This document shows positions 16,556 to 26,111 of a stretch of DNA of 64,000 nucleotides, in pieces. The stretch covers positions 124,001-188,000 of the forward strand of contig NZ_FODT01000001.1 in assembly GCF_900110435.1 (NCBI RefSeq), read 5' to 3'. The notes under the pieces are model-generated. The model did not search any database. It saw only the letters and a list, made by a program, of their open reading frames with translations, and was not told the DNA's origin. The translations under genes were made by a program, and so were the position numbers. How positions within the stretch are numbered: the stretch's first letter is position 1; each line of letters opens with the position of its first letter. The stretch comes from Rhodopseudomonas pseudopalustris (GTDB lineage Bacteria > Pseudomonadota > Alphaproteobacteria > Rhizobiales > Xanthobacteraceae).

Positions 16556-17509
16556 CTACTTCAGCACGCCCTTTTCCTTGAAGTACTTGATGGCGCCGGG
16601 GTGCAACGGAACCGGGCTGTCGGTGGCGGCGGTCTCGAGCTTGATGCCCTTGCCGGCGGAGTGAGCGCTGGCGAGTTCCGGGAGCGCGTCATAGACCAGC
16701 TTGGTCATCTGATAAGCGAGGTCGTCGGACACCGCGCTGCTGGTGACGAGATAGTTCACCACCGCTGCGGTCGGGACGTCCTTGTCCTGGCCCTTATAGG
16801 TGCCGGCCGGGATCGTCTCGGCGATGAACGGCGGGCCGATCTTGTCGACGATCTCCTTCGGCACCGACACCACATTGACTTCGGACGAATTGCTGAGATC
16901 CTTCAGCGAAGCGACGCCGAGGCCGGCCGACTGCAGCGTGGCGGCGAGTTGGCGATTTTTCATCAGGTCGACGGATTCGGCAAACGGCAGATACTCGACC
17001 TTGCCGAGATCCTTGTACTCCATTCCGGCGGCCTTCAGGATCGCGCGCGAATTCAGCTCGGTGCCGGACTTCGGCGCGCCGACCGACAGGCTCTTGCCCT
17101 TGAGATCGGCAAGCGTCTTGATCCCGGACTCCGCGGTCGAAACGATCTGGATGTAGTTCGGATAGATCGCGCCGATCACCCGCAGCTTGTCGAGCTTGGC
17201 CTTGAAGCCGGCTTCGGCGTCACCGTCCCATGCGGCCTTGAGCGAGTCGCCGAGGGTGAAGGCGATCTCGCCGCGGCCCTGCTGCAGCAGATTCAAATTC
17301 TCGACCGACGCCTTGGTGGCCTGGACCTGAGATTTCACATTGGGGATCTTCTCGCCGTAAATTTTCGCGATCGCGACGCCGAGCGGGTAATACACGCCCG
17401 AGGTTCCGCCGGTCAGCACGTTGACGAATTGCTGGGCGTGGGCCAACGGCGCCGACACCGACAGGACCGCGGCCGACGCCACGGCAATGCCCAAAAATCT
17501 GGCCTTCAT
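16556..17509 (-). CDS. TAXI-family TRAP solute-binding protein
   Basis: 317 residues with a Sec signal (cleavage after about AHA, residue 25). The family's start of the mature chain, FVNVLTGGTSGVYYPLGVAIAKI, is followed by QATKASVENLNLLQQGRGEIAF and the hinge SVGAPKSGTELNSRAILKAAG. It binds the substrate in the periplasm for the TRAP permease encoded next to it. TAXI proteins are known for glutamate, glutamine or uncharacterised ligands; this one cannot be assigned. First gene of the three-gene uptake operon. Confidence 0.92.
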   Translation of the reverse strand: MKARFLGIAVASAAVLSVSAPLAHAQQFVNVLTGGTSGVYYPLGVAIAKIYGEKIPNVKSQVQATKASVENLNLLQQGRGEIAFTLGDSLKAAWDGDAEAGFKAKLDKLRVIGAIYPNYIQIVSTAESGIKTLADLKGKSLSVGAPKSGTELNSRAILKAAGMEYKDLGKVEYLPFAESVDLMKNRQLAATLQSAGLGVASLKDLSNSSEVNVVSVPKEIVDKIGPPFIAETIPAGTYKGQDKDVPTAAVVNYLVTSSAVSDDLAYQMTKLVYDALPELASAHSAGKGIKLETAATDSPVPLHPGAIKYFKEKGVLK

Positions 17510-17643
17510 GAGCGAGTTTCTCCCCTTGGTTGTTTGTCGAGGAAACTGAACGGGCGAGACGCCGCGGTCAACCCGTCAAATCGGCGGCGACGCGACAGCG
17601 CCGGAACAACCGCCCTGCCTGAAGGTTTGCTGGCGTATTCTCC

Positions 17644-18942
17644 TTGTTCCCGCCCGAGGTTCGCTTGCCCCTGCAGCAGACGCCCGGCCAGCAACGGTCG
17701 CTCGACGCCCTGAACTTCTTCCTGGCCGACGTCCGCGACGGGCTCGGGCCCTATCTGGCGATCTATCTGCTGTCGGTTCAGCACTGGAATGAGGCCTCGA
17801 TCGGACTGGTGATGACGGTTGCCGCGATGGCTGGGATCGCCGCTCAGACGCCGGCCGGGGCGCTGATCGACCGCTCTACGGCCAAGCGCGGCCTGCTGAT
17901 CGCCGCCGCGATCGCGGTGACGCTGGCGTCGGTAACGCTGCCGCTGTTGCAGAGCTTCGAAGCCGTCGCGGCGACCCAGGCACTTGCAGGCGCCGCCGGC
18001 GCGATCTTCGCGCCCGCGGTCGCGGCGGTGACACTCGGGATCGTCGGGCCCCGCGCCTTCGCCCGCCGCACCGGGCGCAACGAGGCGTTCAATCACGCAG
18101 GCAATGCGGTGGCGGCGACGCTGGCGGGGGTATCTGCCTATTTTTTCGGTCCGGTGGTGGTGTTCTGGCTGATGTCGGCGATGGCCGTCGCCAGCATTTT
18201 CGCGACGCTGTCGATCCCGGCGAAAGCGATCGACGATCAGGTCGCGCGCGGTCTCGCCTCGATCGGCGGACTGGACGCAGGCCCGCCAGTTCCCGACCAG
18301 CGCCACGACCAGCCCTCGGGTTTCAAAGTGCTGATCACCTGCCGTCCGCTGCTGATCTTCGCGGCGGCGACCGTGCTGTTTCACTTCGCCAATGCCGCGA
18401 TGCTGCCGCTGGTCGGGCAGAAGCTCACGCTGGTGAACAGGGAGATCGGCACCACCCTGATGTCGGTGTGCATCGTCGCGGCGCAGATCGTGATGGTGCC
18501 GGTGGCGATGCTGGTCGGGCACAAGGCCGATGTCTGGGGCCGCAAGCCGATCTTTGCGGTGGCGCTGGGCGTGCTGGCGCTGCGCGGCGCGCTGTATCCG
18601 TTGTCCGACAATCCGTTCTGGCTGGTCGGGGTGCAGATGCTCGACGGCGTCGGGGCCGGCATCTTCGGTGCGCTGTTTCCGCTGGTGGTGGCCGACCTCA
18701 CCCGCGGCACCGGTCATTTCAATATCAGCCAGGGCGCGATCGCCACCGCTACCGGGATCGGCGGCGCGCTGTCGACCGGCGTCGCGGGGCTGATCGTGGT
18801 CACGGCCGGCTACAGCGCTGCATTCCTCACCCTCGCTGCGATCGCGGCGCTCGGGCTGGTGCTATTCGTCGTCCTGATGCCCGAGACCCGCCAGACCGGG
18901 CTGCCTGCGATCGGACTGGCCCCGGGCATGCCGGCTGAGTAG
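17644..18942 (+). CDS. MFS transporter
   Basis: 432 residues with 12 predicted membrane segments. The motif after the second helix (AGALIDRSTAKRG) and GHKADVWGRKPIF between helices 8 and 9 fit the major facilitator A-motif. The early segment FFLADVRDGLGPYLAIYLL is typical of a subgroup of small-molecule exporters found in Rhizobiales. The start is a TTG; no in-frame ATG precedes the first helix, so TTG or the nearby TTG seven codons on is likely. Transcribed away from the TAXI gene across a shared promoter region. Substrate unknown. Confidence 0.8.
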   Translation: MFPPEVRLPLQQTPGQQRSLDALNFFLADVRDGLGPYLAIYLLSVQHWNEASIGLVMTVAAMAGIAAQTPAGALIDRSTAKRGLLIAAAIAVTLASVTLPLLQSFEAVAATQALAGAAGAIFAPAVAAVTLGIVGPRAFARRTGRNEAFNHAGNAVAATLAGVSAYFFGPVVVFWLMSAMAVASIFATLSIPAKAIDDQVARGLASIGGLDAGPPVPDQRHDQPSGFKVLITCRPLLIFAAATVLFHFANAAMLPLVGQKLTLVNREIGTTLMSVCIVAAQIVMVPVAMLVGHKADVWGRKPIFAVALGVLALRGALYPLSDNPFWLVGVQMLDGVGAGIFGALFPLVVADLTRGTGHFNISQGAIATATGIGGALSTGVAGLIVVTAGYSAAFLTLAAIAALGLVLFVVLMPETRQTGLPAIGLAPGMPAE

Positions 18943-19040
18943 GTTGTCGCCGCGGGTTCACGTGGCTACGCTAGCTTGCCGCTCCTCAAATCCGCCAATG
19001 CGTTTCATCGGCGGGCAACTGTTTTCCGATCGGTCTGTCG

Positions 19041-20648
19041 ATGTCCCGTCAACCACTGCGCTCCGGCCTGTCGCTCGACCGTCGCACGCTGCTGCGCGGC
19101 GCGATCGGCGCCGGCCTGGCAGGCACGCTGCCATCCATCAGCGGCGCGGCGGCGCGGACGTCGTTCAAGTCCGACCCGTTCACGCTTGGAATAGCTTCGG
19201 GCGATCCGGCGCCGGACGGCTTCGTGCTGTGGACCCGGCTCGCACCGGAACCGCTTGAAGCGCGCGGCGGCATGACCGCGCACCCGGTCGAAGTGACGGT
19301 CGAGATCGCCCACGACCCTGCGATGTCCAGGATTCTTCGCACCGATAAGGCGATCGCGCATCTCGAACTGGCTCATTCGGTGCACGTCGAGGTCGAAGGG
19401 CTGTCGCCCGCGCGCGATTACTTCTACCGTTTTCGTGCCGGCGACGCCGAGAGCCCGATCGGCCGCGCCCGCACCCTGCCGCCGCCGGACGCCACACCGG
19501 CGCAGCTCCGCTTCGTGGCGGCGGGCTGCCAGCGATGGGAAGGCGGCTACTACACCGCCTGGCGCGCGATCGCCGACGATCAGCTCGACTTCGTGTTCCA
19601 CTATGGCGACTACATCTACGAATACGCCTTCGCCGCGCGTGACAAGGACGACAGGCCGAATCCGCGCACGATGCCGCCGGACTTCCCGGCCTGCTTCACC
19701 TTGACCGACTATCGGCGCCGTTACGCGCTTTACAAGGGCGACCCGGATCTGCAGGCGGCGCACGCCTCCTGTCCGTTCCTGTCGAGCTTCGACGACCACG
19801 AGATCGCCAACAACTGGGCGAGCGACAGCGACCCGAAACAGACGCCGGCCGCGGCCTTCCTGTTTCGCCGCGCGATGGCACTGCAGGCCTGGTACGAACA
19901 CATGCCGGTGCGCCGCGCACTGATCCCGCGCGGCCCGGACGTGCTCGCCTATCGCGGCTTCCGGATCGGCACGCTCGCCGATATCGCCGTGCTCGACACC
20001 AGGCAATATCGCTCGCGCCAGCCCTGCGGCGATGGCTTCCGTGCCCATTGCGACGACGTCGATGCAGCCGATCGCACCATGCTCGGCGCCGCGCAGGAGC
20101 GATGGCTGGCGGAGCGGCTGAAGCGGAGCAAGACGGTGTGGCAGGTACTGGCGCAGCAGGTACTGTTCGCGCAGTTCGACTGGCGCGGCTTCCCGTGGGC
20201 GAAGCAGACCGACGGGCCGCTGCTCGACATGGACACCTGGAACGGCGCCGATGCGGCGCGCGACCGGGTGATGGCGATGCTCGCGGAGGCCAATCCGTCC
20301 AACCCGGTGGTGCTGACCGGCGACCTGCACCGCGCGCTCGCGTTCGAGCTGCGGCGCGACTGGCGCGATCCGAACTCGCCGCGCATCGGCGTCGAGTTCG
20401 TGTCGAGTTCGATCTCGTCGCCCGGCGACGGCCCGGCGACTGGGGACAATCTGGCGACGATGTACAAGAACAACCCGAACCTGAAATTCTTCAGCGACCA
20501 GCGTGGCTACACCCGCCACGAGGTGACCCGAAGCCGATGGCAGGCCGATGTCCGGGTCGTCGACGACATCACCGCCAGGGGTCAGCCGGTCAGAACCGCA
20601 CGAACCCTGCTGGTCGAAGCCGGGCGGCCCGGGCTGCTCGGCAACTGA
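19041..20648 (+). CDS. phoD: PhoD-family alkaline phosphatase
   Basis: 535 residues. A Tat signal with twin arginines (LDRRTLLRGA, about 12-21) precedes an N-terminal PhoD_N domain (GIASGDPAPDGFVLWTRL). The metallophosphatase domain follows with FHYGDYIYEY, SSFDDHEIANNW, DTRQYRS and LTGDLHRALAFE supplying metal ligands. PhoD enzymes hydrolyse phosphate mono- and diesters in the periplasm with Fe/Ca cofactors after folded export through Tat. Usually under PhoB control, but no pho box was identified. Stand-alone gene. Confidence 0.92.
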   Translation: MSRQPLRSGLSLDRRTLLRGAIGAGLAGTLPSISGAAARTSFKSDPFTLGIASGDPAPDGFVLWTRLAPEPLEARGGMTAHPVEVTVEIAHDPAMSRILRTDKAIAHLELAHSVHVEVEGLSPARDYFYRFRAGDAESPIGRARTLPPPDATPAQLRFVAAGCQRWEGGYYTAWRAIADDQLDFVFHYGDYIYEYAFAARDKDDRPNPRTMPPDFPACFTLTDYRRRYALYKGDPDLQAAHASCPFLSSFDDHEIANNWASDSDPKQTPAAAFLFRRAMALQAWYEHMPVRRALIPRGPDVLAYRGFRIGTLADIAVLDTRQYRSRQPCGDGFRAHCDDVDAADRTMLGAAQERWLAERLKRSKTVWQVLAQQVLFAQFDWRGFPWAKQTDGPLLDMDTWNGADAARDRVMAMLAEANPSNPVVLTGDLHRALAFELRRDWRDPNSPRIGVEFVSSSISSPGDGPATGDNLATMYKNNPNLKFFSDQRGYTRHEVTRSRWQADVRVVDDITARGQPVRTARTLLVEAGRPGLLGN

Positions 20649-21018
20649 CGCCGCCCCCGGGAAGGCCGGCGCCGCGACCGTAGCGCACTGGCCACGCAGC
20701 AACCGAGCGCGTAGTCTGGCGCCCGCACTGGCCCGCAAGAGGCTGGTCGGACCGGGAGACCGCCAGACATGACCGCTCGACAGCGCGCAGCGCTTGCGTA
20801 CGCCGCAGCCGACGGCAGACACCCGCCCGCCGACGATTTCATCCCGAACTGCTCGCCCCCGAGCGCTCCTGGCGCGATCGCGACCATGGGCCTCGCGCTG
20901 CCGCGCCGCCCCGCCCCGGCACAGACCTGCCGCTATTGCTTGCACGTATCCAGCGCCGGCGCGTTTGCACGCCGGCGTGTCGTCGTCGTCCGAACTCTTT
21001 CAACCAAAGGAAGCTTGC
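20649..21018. other. Intergenic stretch, no gene seen
   Basis: About 370 bases between phoD and the Bug-type binding protein gene. The frames that cross it are Ala/Arg/Pro-rich and run out of frame into the next gene, so they look spurious. Presumably it contains the promoter of the downstream gene; no hairpin terminator stands out. Confidence 0.4.
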
Positions 21019-22026
21019 ATGCCGTCCTCGACCCGTTCGCCGTTCCGCCCGAGCCGTCGCAGCGTGCTGCGCGCAGCCGCCGCGCTCGGAGCCCTGCCGC
21101 TGCTGCCGCGCCTCGCACAGGCTGATACCTGGCCGAGCCGGCCGGTCAAGTTCGTCGTGCCGTTCGCGGCCGGCGGCACCACCGACATTCTCGCGCGGCT
21201 GGTGGCGCAGACGCTGTCCGAGGAATACGGCCAGCAATTCGTGGTGGAGAACAAGGCCGGCGCCGGCGGCAACATCGCCGCCGATTTCGTCGCCAAGGCG
21301 GAGCCCGACGGCTACACCTTCATCGTCGGCACGCCGGGCACCCACGCGATCAATCAGTTCGTGTTCAAGTCGCTGAGCTACGATCAGGTCAAGGATATCA
21401 CGCCGGTCATCATCATCGCCAAAGTGCCGAACCTGTGCTCGGTGACCAATTCGCTGCCGGTCAAAAGCGTCGCCGAGTTGATCGCCTACGCCAAGGAGAA
21501 ACCGGGCGAACTGTTCTACGGCACGCCGGGGCTCGGCTCGACCGCGCACGTCTCGACCGAACTATTCAAATCGTTGACCGGCGTGCAGATGACCCACGTG
21601 CCGTATAAGGGCTCGGCGCCGATGCTGACCGATCTGATCGCCGGGCGCGTGCATCTCACGATCGACAATCTGCCGGCCTCGCAGCCGCACGCCGACGCCG
21701 GCTCGATCCGTCCGCTCGCGGTCTCCACCGCGACGCGCTGGCCGCTGCTGCCGGATCTGCCGACCATCGCCGAAGCCGGCGTGCCGGGCTACGACGCCGC
21801 CTCCTGGTTCACGATCGGCGCGCCGGCGAAGACCTCTCCGGCGATCATCGCGAAGCTCAACGCCAGCGTCGACAAATTCATCAAGACCGAGGGTGGGACC
21901 ACGCGGATGCGCAAGCTCGGCGCCGATCCGGTGGGCGGCTCGCCGGAGGACATGCAGCGCTACGTGCTCGCCGAAATCGAGAAATGGGGCAAGGTCGCGA
22001 AGTTCGCCAAGATCGACCCGCAATAG
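21019..22026 (+). CDS. Tripartite tricarboxylate (Bug/TctC) binding protein
   Basis: 335 residues with an export signal containing paired arginines (PSRRSVLRAAAALG, possibly Tat), then the Bug-family opening WPSRPVKFVVPFAAGGTTDILAR. ENKAGAGGNIAADFVAKAEPDGYT and HVPYKGSAPMLTDLIAGRV are family signatures. It binds a carboxylated metabolite in the periplasm. No TctAB membrane genes are beside it, so it is an orphan binding protein, as many Bug genes are. An AAAGGA ribosome site lies 8 bases before the ATG. Confidence 0.92.
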   Translation: MPSSTRSPFRPSRRSVLRAAAALGALPLLPRLAQADTWPSRPVKFVVPFAAGGTTDILARLVAQTLSEEYGQQFVVENKAGAGGNIAADFVAKAEPDGYTFIVGTPGTHAINQFVFKSLSYDQVKDITPVIIIAKVPNLCSVTNSLPVKSVAELIAYAKEKPGELFYGTPGLGSTAHVSTELFKSLTGVQMTHVPYKGSAPMLTDLIAGRVHLTIDNLPASQPHADAGSIRPLAVSTATRWPLLPDLPTIAEAGVPGYDAASWFTIGAPAKTSPAIIAKLNASVDKFIKTEGGTTRMRKLGADPVGGSPEDMQRYVLAEIEKWGKVAKFAKIDPQ

Positions 22027-22297
22027 CCTGCCGCGAGACCCACCGCGCCGACGCGGCCGGACCACGGCCGCGGAGGCAAACTGCGCCGCTATTCGAGAAC
22101 GTTGCAGCGTTGCGGCGTTGCGGCGGGCTCGTGCCGAACACACTCGGTACTCACTGCCGCGTGTTCCAGATCATCGCAATTTAAATAACTATCGCGGGTT
22201 TAACCCTACCCGGGACTTCATGTGGGTTGCAGAACAATTCCACAATTCGAACGCGTTCCAACACCTAAAACTGAGCGGGTAACGGGGGGACGTGACG

Positions 22298-23515
22298 ATG
22301 ACGATGACCACAATCGATAGACAGGAGCGCGCGGCGCCGGGGGCCTTCGGCCGCCGGAAAGTGTCGCCGCGCGCCTGTATCATCGATGGCAAGCCGCATT
22401 TGCGCGCCTTTCTCGCCGATGCGCTGGACGAGCTGCGGTTCGTCACCAGCGAATGCAGCGGTGTCGATGAACTGGCGGCGGTCGTCGGCGAGCAACAGCC
22501 GGACATCTTGGTGATCGGCTCCTCGATCGGCGGCGTCGAGGCGGCGCGTATTCTCGACGTGGCGTGCGACGCCGGTTTCGACGGCAGCGTGATGTTGATC
22601 TCCGCCCGCGAAACGATCGCGCTCCGCGCCATTCTGCACCACGGACTCGAGCGTCACCTGACGATGCTGCCGCCGCTGGCGACGCCGTTCAGCGCGCAGA
22701 TGCTGCGCGAAAGCATCGCGCCGCTGCTGCCGCAGGAACCGGCGCCGAAGCCCGAGGTCGATGTCGCCGAGGCGCTGAAGACCGGCTGGCTGGAGCTGTG
22801 GTATCAACGCAAGCTGGACGCGCGCTCGCTGACGCCATGCGGCGCCGAGGCGCTGGTGCGGCTGCGGCACCCGAACTGGGGCGTGGTGGTGCCGTCGGCG
22901 TTCCTGCCCGACCACAACGACCCGCATTTCCGGGCACTGTCGGAATTCGTGGTCGAGCGCGCGGTCGCCGACTGGCGCTATCTGCTGGCGCATCATGGCC
23001 CGGTCGATCTGTCGATCAACCTGCCGGCCAGATTTCTGCTCGACGCGCAGGCGGTCGACGATTTATGCGCATGGGTCCCGACGCATCCGGCGTTCGGCGG
23101 ACTGATCGTCGAGATCGACGCGCATGAGATCGCCGCGCATCTCGACGCGATGGTCGACGTCGCGCGGCGGCTGCGGTTGCGCAACATCGCGATCGCGGTC
23201 GACAAGGTCGGCGCCGACTGGCCGGAACTGATGCATCGCGACACGTTTCCGTTCGTCGAGCTCAAGGTCGACCGCACTTATGTAACAGGATGCGCCGACG
23301 ATCGGCTGAAGCGCGCGGTGTGCAGGCGAATCGTCGACCTCGCCGGAGACTACGGCGCGCGCTGCACCGCGACCGGGATCGAGAGCCGCGCCGATTACAT
23401 CGCCGCGCACGAGCTCGGCTTCGACCTGGTGCAGGGCTATCTGTTCGGCAAGCCGATGGGGCTGAAGAAATTCGCCCGGGCCGCCATCGGGAAACCCTTG
23501 AGCACGCTGGCTTGA
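22298..23515 (+). CDS. EAL-domain protein, probably catalytically dead
   Basis: 405 residues. An N-terminal receiver-like half (CIIDGKPHLRAFLADAL ... PDILVIGSSIGG) precedes an EAL-like domain from about 155. The E of GAEALVRLRHP is kept, but the usual DDFGTG is replaced by DKVGAD and the catalytic loop motifs are eroded (KVDRTYV for KxDxxF; ATGIES kept). Loss of metal ligands suggests it binds, but does not cut, cyclic di-GMP, or acts through protein contact. A GGGGGA ribosome site favours the second of three near starts (GTG, ATG, ATG). Confidence 0.8.
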   Translation: MTMTTIDRQERAAPGAFGRRKVSPRACIIDGKPHLRAFLADALDELRFVTSECSGVDELAAVVGEQQPDILVIGSSIGGVEAARILDVACDAGFDGSVMLISARETIALRAILHHGLERHLTMLPPLATPFSAQMLRESIAPLLPQEPAPKPEVDVAEALKTGWLELWYQRKLDARSLTPCGAEALVRLRHPNWGVVVPSAFLPDHNDPHFRALSEFVVERAVADWRYLLAHHGPVDLSINLPARFLLDAQAVDDLCAWVPTHPAFGGLIVEIDAHEIAAHLDAMVDVARRLRLRNIAIAVDKVGADWPELMHRDTFPFVELKVDRTYVTGCADDRLKRAVCRRIVDLAGDYGARCTATGIESRADYIAAHELGFDLVQGYLFGKPMGLKKFARAAIGKPLSTLA

Positions 23516-23649
23516 CCCGGCGCATATCGACGGGACCAGAACGATGACGCGGCCGGATCGTTCGAGCGATGCCGGTGTTGGGGCGCGTCAACGCAGGGCT
23601 TCACGATCGCGACTCAGAGCTTCGGCTCTGATGTCATCACACCCGGGAT

Positions 23650-24147
23650 CTAATCGAACGTCATATCGAGGCATTTCGACACGTCGCTGCCGAACCCCGA
23701 TGCGATGATGATGCAGCCGCGCACTTTGCGGCTGGCTGAGTCGCTCGCCCAGACCGCGTAGCCGCCCGGGCCGAAAAACGAATTGGTGTTCGGCGGCTCG
23801 GTCTCGGCGGCGTCGAACTCGTATGCGCCGTCGGTGTCGAAGATCCGCGGCCGCTTGGAGCAGCTGCCGTCAGCCTGGATGTTGATCACTTCCTTGTTGT
23901 CGCGCGTCATCGCCAAACTGACCGCGCAGCGGAAATACTCCGACGTCTTGACGTTGAACAGATAGGCGTAGGAACGACAAGTCGCCGTGGTGAGCTTGCC
24001 CGGGCTGAGGCCACGGCTGCAGGCGATCCGCTGGTTATTGCTGAGCTTGAAGTCATCGGCCCGCGCCGCGGAGCCGAACGCTGCCAGTATCACCGCGCCG
24101 GACAGCGCCGCGCCCTTCGCCCATGCCTGCCACCAACCTGCGCGCAT
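23650..24147 (-). CDS. Exported protein of unknown function
   Basis: 165 residues with an N-terminal signal peptide (about residues 1-31, ending SAARA). Six cysteines follow in the mature part (IACSRGL, TATCRSY, FRCAVS, GSCSKRP, GCIIIA, SKCLD), compatible with disulfides in the periplasm. A GGGAG ribosome site precedes the chosen ATG; an upstream in-frame start gives 25 Arg-rich residues that would bury the signal. I do not recognise the family. The next small exported gene is divergent. Confidence 0.6.
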   Translation of the reverse strand: MRAGWWQAWAKGAALSGAVILAAFGSAARADDFKLSNNQRIACSRGLSPGKLTTATCRSYAYLFNVKTSEYFRCAVSLAMTRDNKEVINIQADGSCSKRPRIFDTDGAYEFDAAETEPPNTNSFFGPGGYAVWASDSASRKVRGCIIIASGFGSDVSKCLDMTFD

Positions 24148-24469
24148 CGTCTCCCACTCCCGTCTTGTTCGTTTGTCGCTGCCAGAGCGTCGTCGAGCGA
24201 AGTGGAGACCCGTTCGCGTCAAGAAAACGTGACCACAAAATCCTCAGCTTCAGTTTCGATCCTATCAGATTCGAACCCCTCGTCTGCAATCGGCAGCCGT
24301 GACGGGGAGCCGCTTGGCGCGCTGGCGCAACCGCGCAACAGAACCGACATGTCGTGGAGCTGTGGGCGGCGCACGGCTTGACGCAGAAACATCGTTCGTG
24401 ATTTGTTCAAAACATGCGATCCCGCGCCGCGCGCGAGGCTCGCATCGGAAGTCGGAGGAGACCGCAGCC
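24148..24469. other. Intergenic stretch holding a family A repeat
   Basis: About 320 bases between two divergent exported-protein genes. The first hundred or so bases carry the inverted family A repeat; the rest shows no gene, tRNA or terminator and probably contains both promoters. Confidence 0.4.
24185..24280 (-). repeat. Dispersed intergenic repeat, family A, copy 3
   Basis: On the minus strand it reads ATCGAAACTGAAGCTGAG, TTTTCTTGACGCGAACGGG and CCACTTCGCTCGACGACGCT, matching copies 1, 2 and 4 in reverse orientation. Confidence 0.6.
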
Positions 24470-24775
24470 ATGATCGCCCCATCCCTCAAGACGCTGCTGG
24501 CGGCGGCGGTTGTCGGCTCACTTGCGCTACCCGTCACAGCCAGCGCCGAGGAGCCGGCGCCGTGGGTACTGACGCCGGACATGGGCTATGGCTACACCCG
24601 CGACGGCAAGACGTTCTCGTACAAGATGGGCACCAGCAACGCCAAGGAGCTGTTCAAGGGCGCCAAGAAGGTGCCGAAGGAGACGCTGTTCTTCATCGGC
24701 GCCAACGGCCAGCTCTATATGCGCAGCGGACGATTCCTGGAGGACGACGGCAGCTTCAAGTTCGGGTCGCACTGA
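24470..24775 (+). CDS. Small exported protein of unknown function
   Basis: 101 residues with a clean Sec signal (cleavage after about TASA, residue 26). The mature part is WVLTPDMGYGYTRDGKTFSYKMG then KVPKETLFFIGANGQLYMRSG. A GGAGG ribosome site lies about 11 bases before the ATG. Charged and aromatic, without cysteines, it resembles small periplasmic proteins conserved among Bradyrhizobium relatives, but I cannot name a family. Its upstream neighbour is divergent. Confidence 0.65.
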   Translation: MIAPSLKTLLAAAVVGSLALPVTASAEEPAPWVLTPDMGYGYTRDGKTFSYKMGTSNAKELFKGAKKVPKETLFFIGANGQLYMRSGRFLEDDGSFKFGSH

Positions 24776-24801
24776 GCGGGCTTGCTCCCGGACTTGCGCA
24801 A

Positions 24802-26022
24802 TCAGAACGCCGCGGCGAGTTCGCGCGCACCGGGATTGTTGCTGTTGGCGTCCATCCGCGCGTCGGTAACCGCGAGCAGCTTCGCCACGGTGTTGTGGCG
24901 GATCGCAACCGGGTTGCGTTCATAGCCCGAGCGCTGGAAGAAATTCGAGGTCGGCACCACCTCGCGCATCGCCTGCGGCATCGTCACCATGTCGAGCCCG
25001 GTGCCATCGCCGGTGAGATTCATCATCTCCAGCTCGGCGGCCGTCAGCGGCGCCATATAGCCCTTCTGCCGCGCGAAGATCACCGAGGTGAGCAGCTTGT
25101 GGGTCTGCAGCAGCGGGCCGACATCGATATCGAGCACCAGCGCATGGACGCCCCAGCCCTGCGGCGTGCGACCGAGCTTCTCGTGCTCGCTCCAATTGCC
25201 CGGGATCGACCGCGCGAACGCCACCATCCGCTTGACCACCGCGATCTTGCGTTCCAGCGCCGCGCGCTGTGGGCCGGACAGCGTCGCCGCCCGGTCGTTC
25301 AGCGCCTTGACGATGTGATGGCCCTTCTCGGCCAGCAGCACCAAGGTGTTGGTGGTGAGCAGCTGATTGTAGCCGATCGCGGTCGAGATCGCGCGCGAGC
25401 CCGGCCGCGACTTGCTGAGGCCGGATTGCATGTCGTGGTCGCCATTGCCGCCGGTCTCGAACGCATAGACCCGCACCGCCTGCTCGCGGGTCAGCCCCAT
25501 GGCGCGGGCGACGCGGGCGTAGGCGCGCTTGAAATCGACCTCGGCCGCCGGCCGCTGCGGCGCAAACTGATAGTAATCCGCGGCCGCTTTCAGGAAGTCG
25601 GCAACCACCGGGATCGTCTTGCGTTCGCTGGGCGGCTGCTTCGGCTCCGGATCGACCGGCCGCTTCGGGCCCGTATAGACCGGCGGCTGCGCCAGCACGT
25701 AGTCCTCGACCGAAACCTGGTCGCCCGCGCGGCGCTTGGCGTTCCGAATCCGGCGCCTCTCGGCGATCGCGTTCCAATAGGCTTCGGCGTCACGATCGAA
25801 CTCGGCGCGCGCGGCCTGATATTGCTGCAGCCGGTAGCGATACTCCGCAATCGCCTCCGGCGAGACGGCCTGCGCCAGCGCATCGGCGACCCGTGGCGGC
25901 AGCGGCGCGGCGGTTTCGGCGCGCGCCAATGGGGCCAGCGCCATCAGCGCGAGCGAGGTGGCGCAAAGCCGGCGAGCAAACGACGCGCGTGAGTGAGGTT
26001 TCCGAATCAAGGCGATCAGCAT
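24802..26022 (-). CDS. Exported protein with lysozyme-like signature
   Basis: 406 residues with a signal peptide (about 1-35, ending LARA). A charged helical segment follows (YRLQQYQAARAEFDRDAEAYWNAIAERRR) and then a domain of about 240 residues. That domain contains VYAFETGGNGDHD and, about 35 residues later, AIGYNQLL. A Glu followed by such a Gly/Tyr/Gln motif is reminiscent of the catalytic Glu and 'GxxQ' of lytic transglycosylases, so a peptidoglycan role is possible. This is inference; no named domain is recognised. The Nudix gene lies upstream, about 90 bases away. Confidence 0.6.
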   Translation of the reverse strand: MLIALIRKPHSRASFARRLCATSLALMALAPLARAETAAPLPPRVADALAQAVSPEAIAEYRYRLQQYQAARAEFDRDAEAYWNAIAERRRIRNAKRRAGDQVSVEDYVLAQPPVYTGPKRPVDPEPKQPPSERKTIPVVADFLKAAADYYQFAPQRPAAEVDFKRAYARVARAMGLTREQAVRVYAFETGGNGDHDMQSGLSKSRPGSRAISTAIGYNQLLTTNTLVLLAEKGHHIVKALNDRAATLSGPQRAALERKIAVVKRMVAFARSIPGNWSEHEKLGRTPQGWGVHALVLDIDVGPLLQTHKLLTSVIFARQKGYMAPLTAAELEMMNLTGDGTGLDMVTMPQAMREVVPTSNFFQRSGYERNPVAIRHNTVAKLLAVTDARMDANSNNPGARELAAAF

Positions 26023-26111
26023 ACGGCGAAGTATATCGCATTGACTGGTGAATGAATCGCTGCACCAAAGCTTGCCGCCTGCGGCAAATCGCGAACCGTC
26101 TCCGCTGGAGG

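Noticed and set aside
19005-20945. 646-codon open frame opposite phoD
   Set aside because: Antisense to a well-supported Tat-exported phosphatase; composition atypical.
20769-21125. 118-codon frame after phoD
   Set aside because: Runs out of frame into the Bug-type gene, with Ala/Arg/Pro-rich composition.
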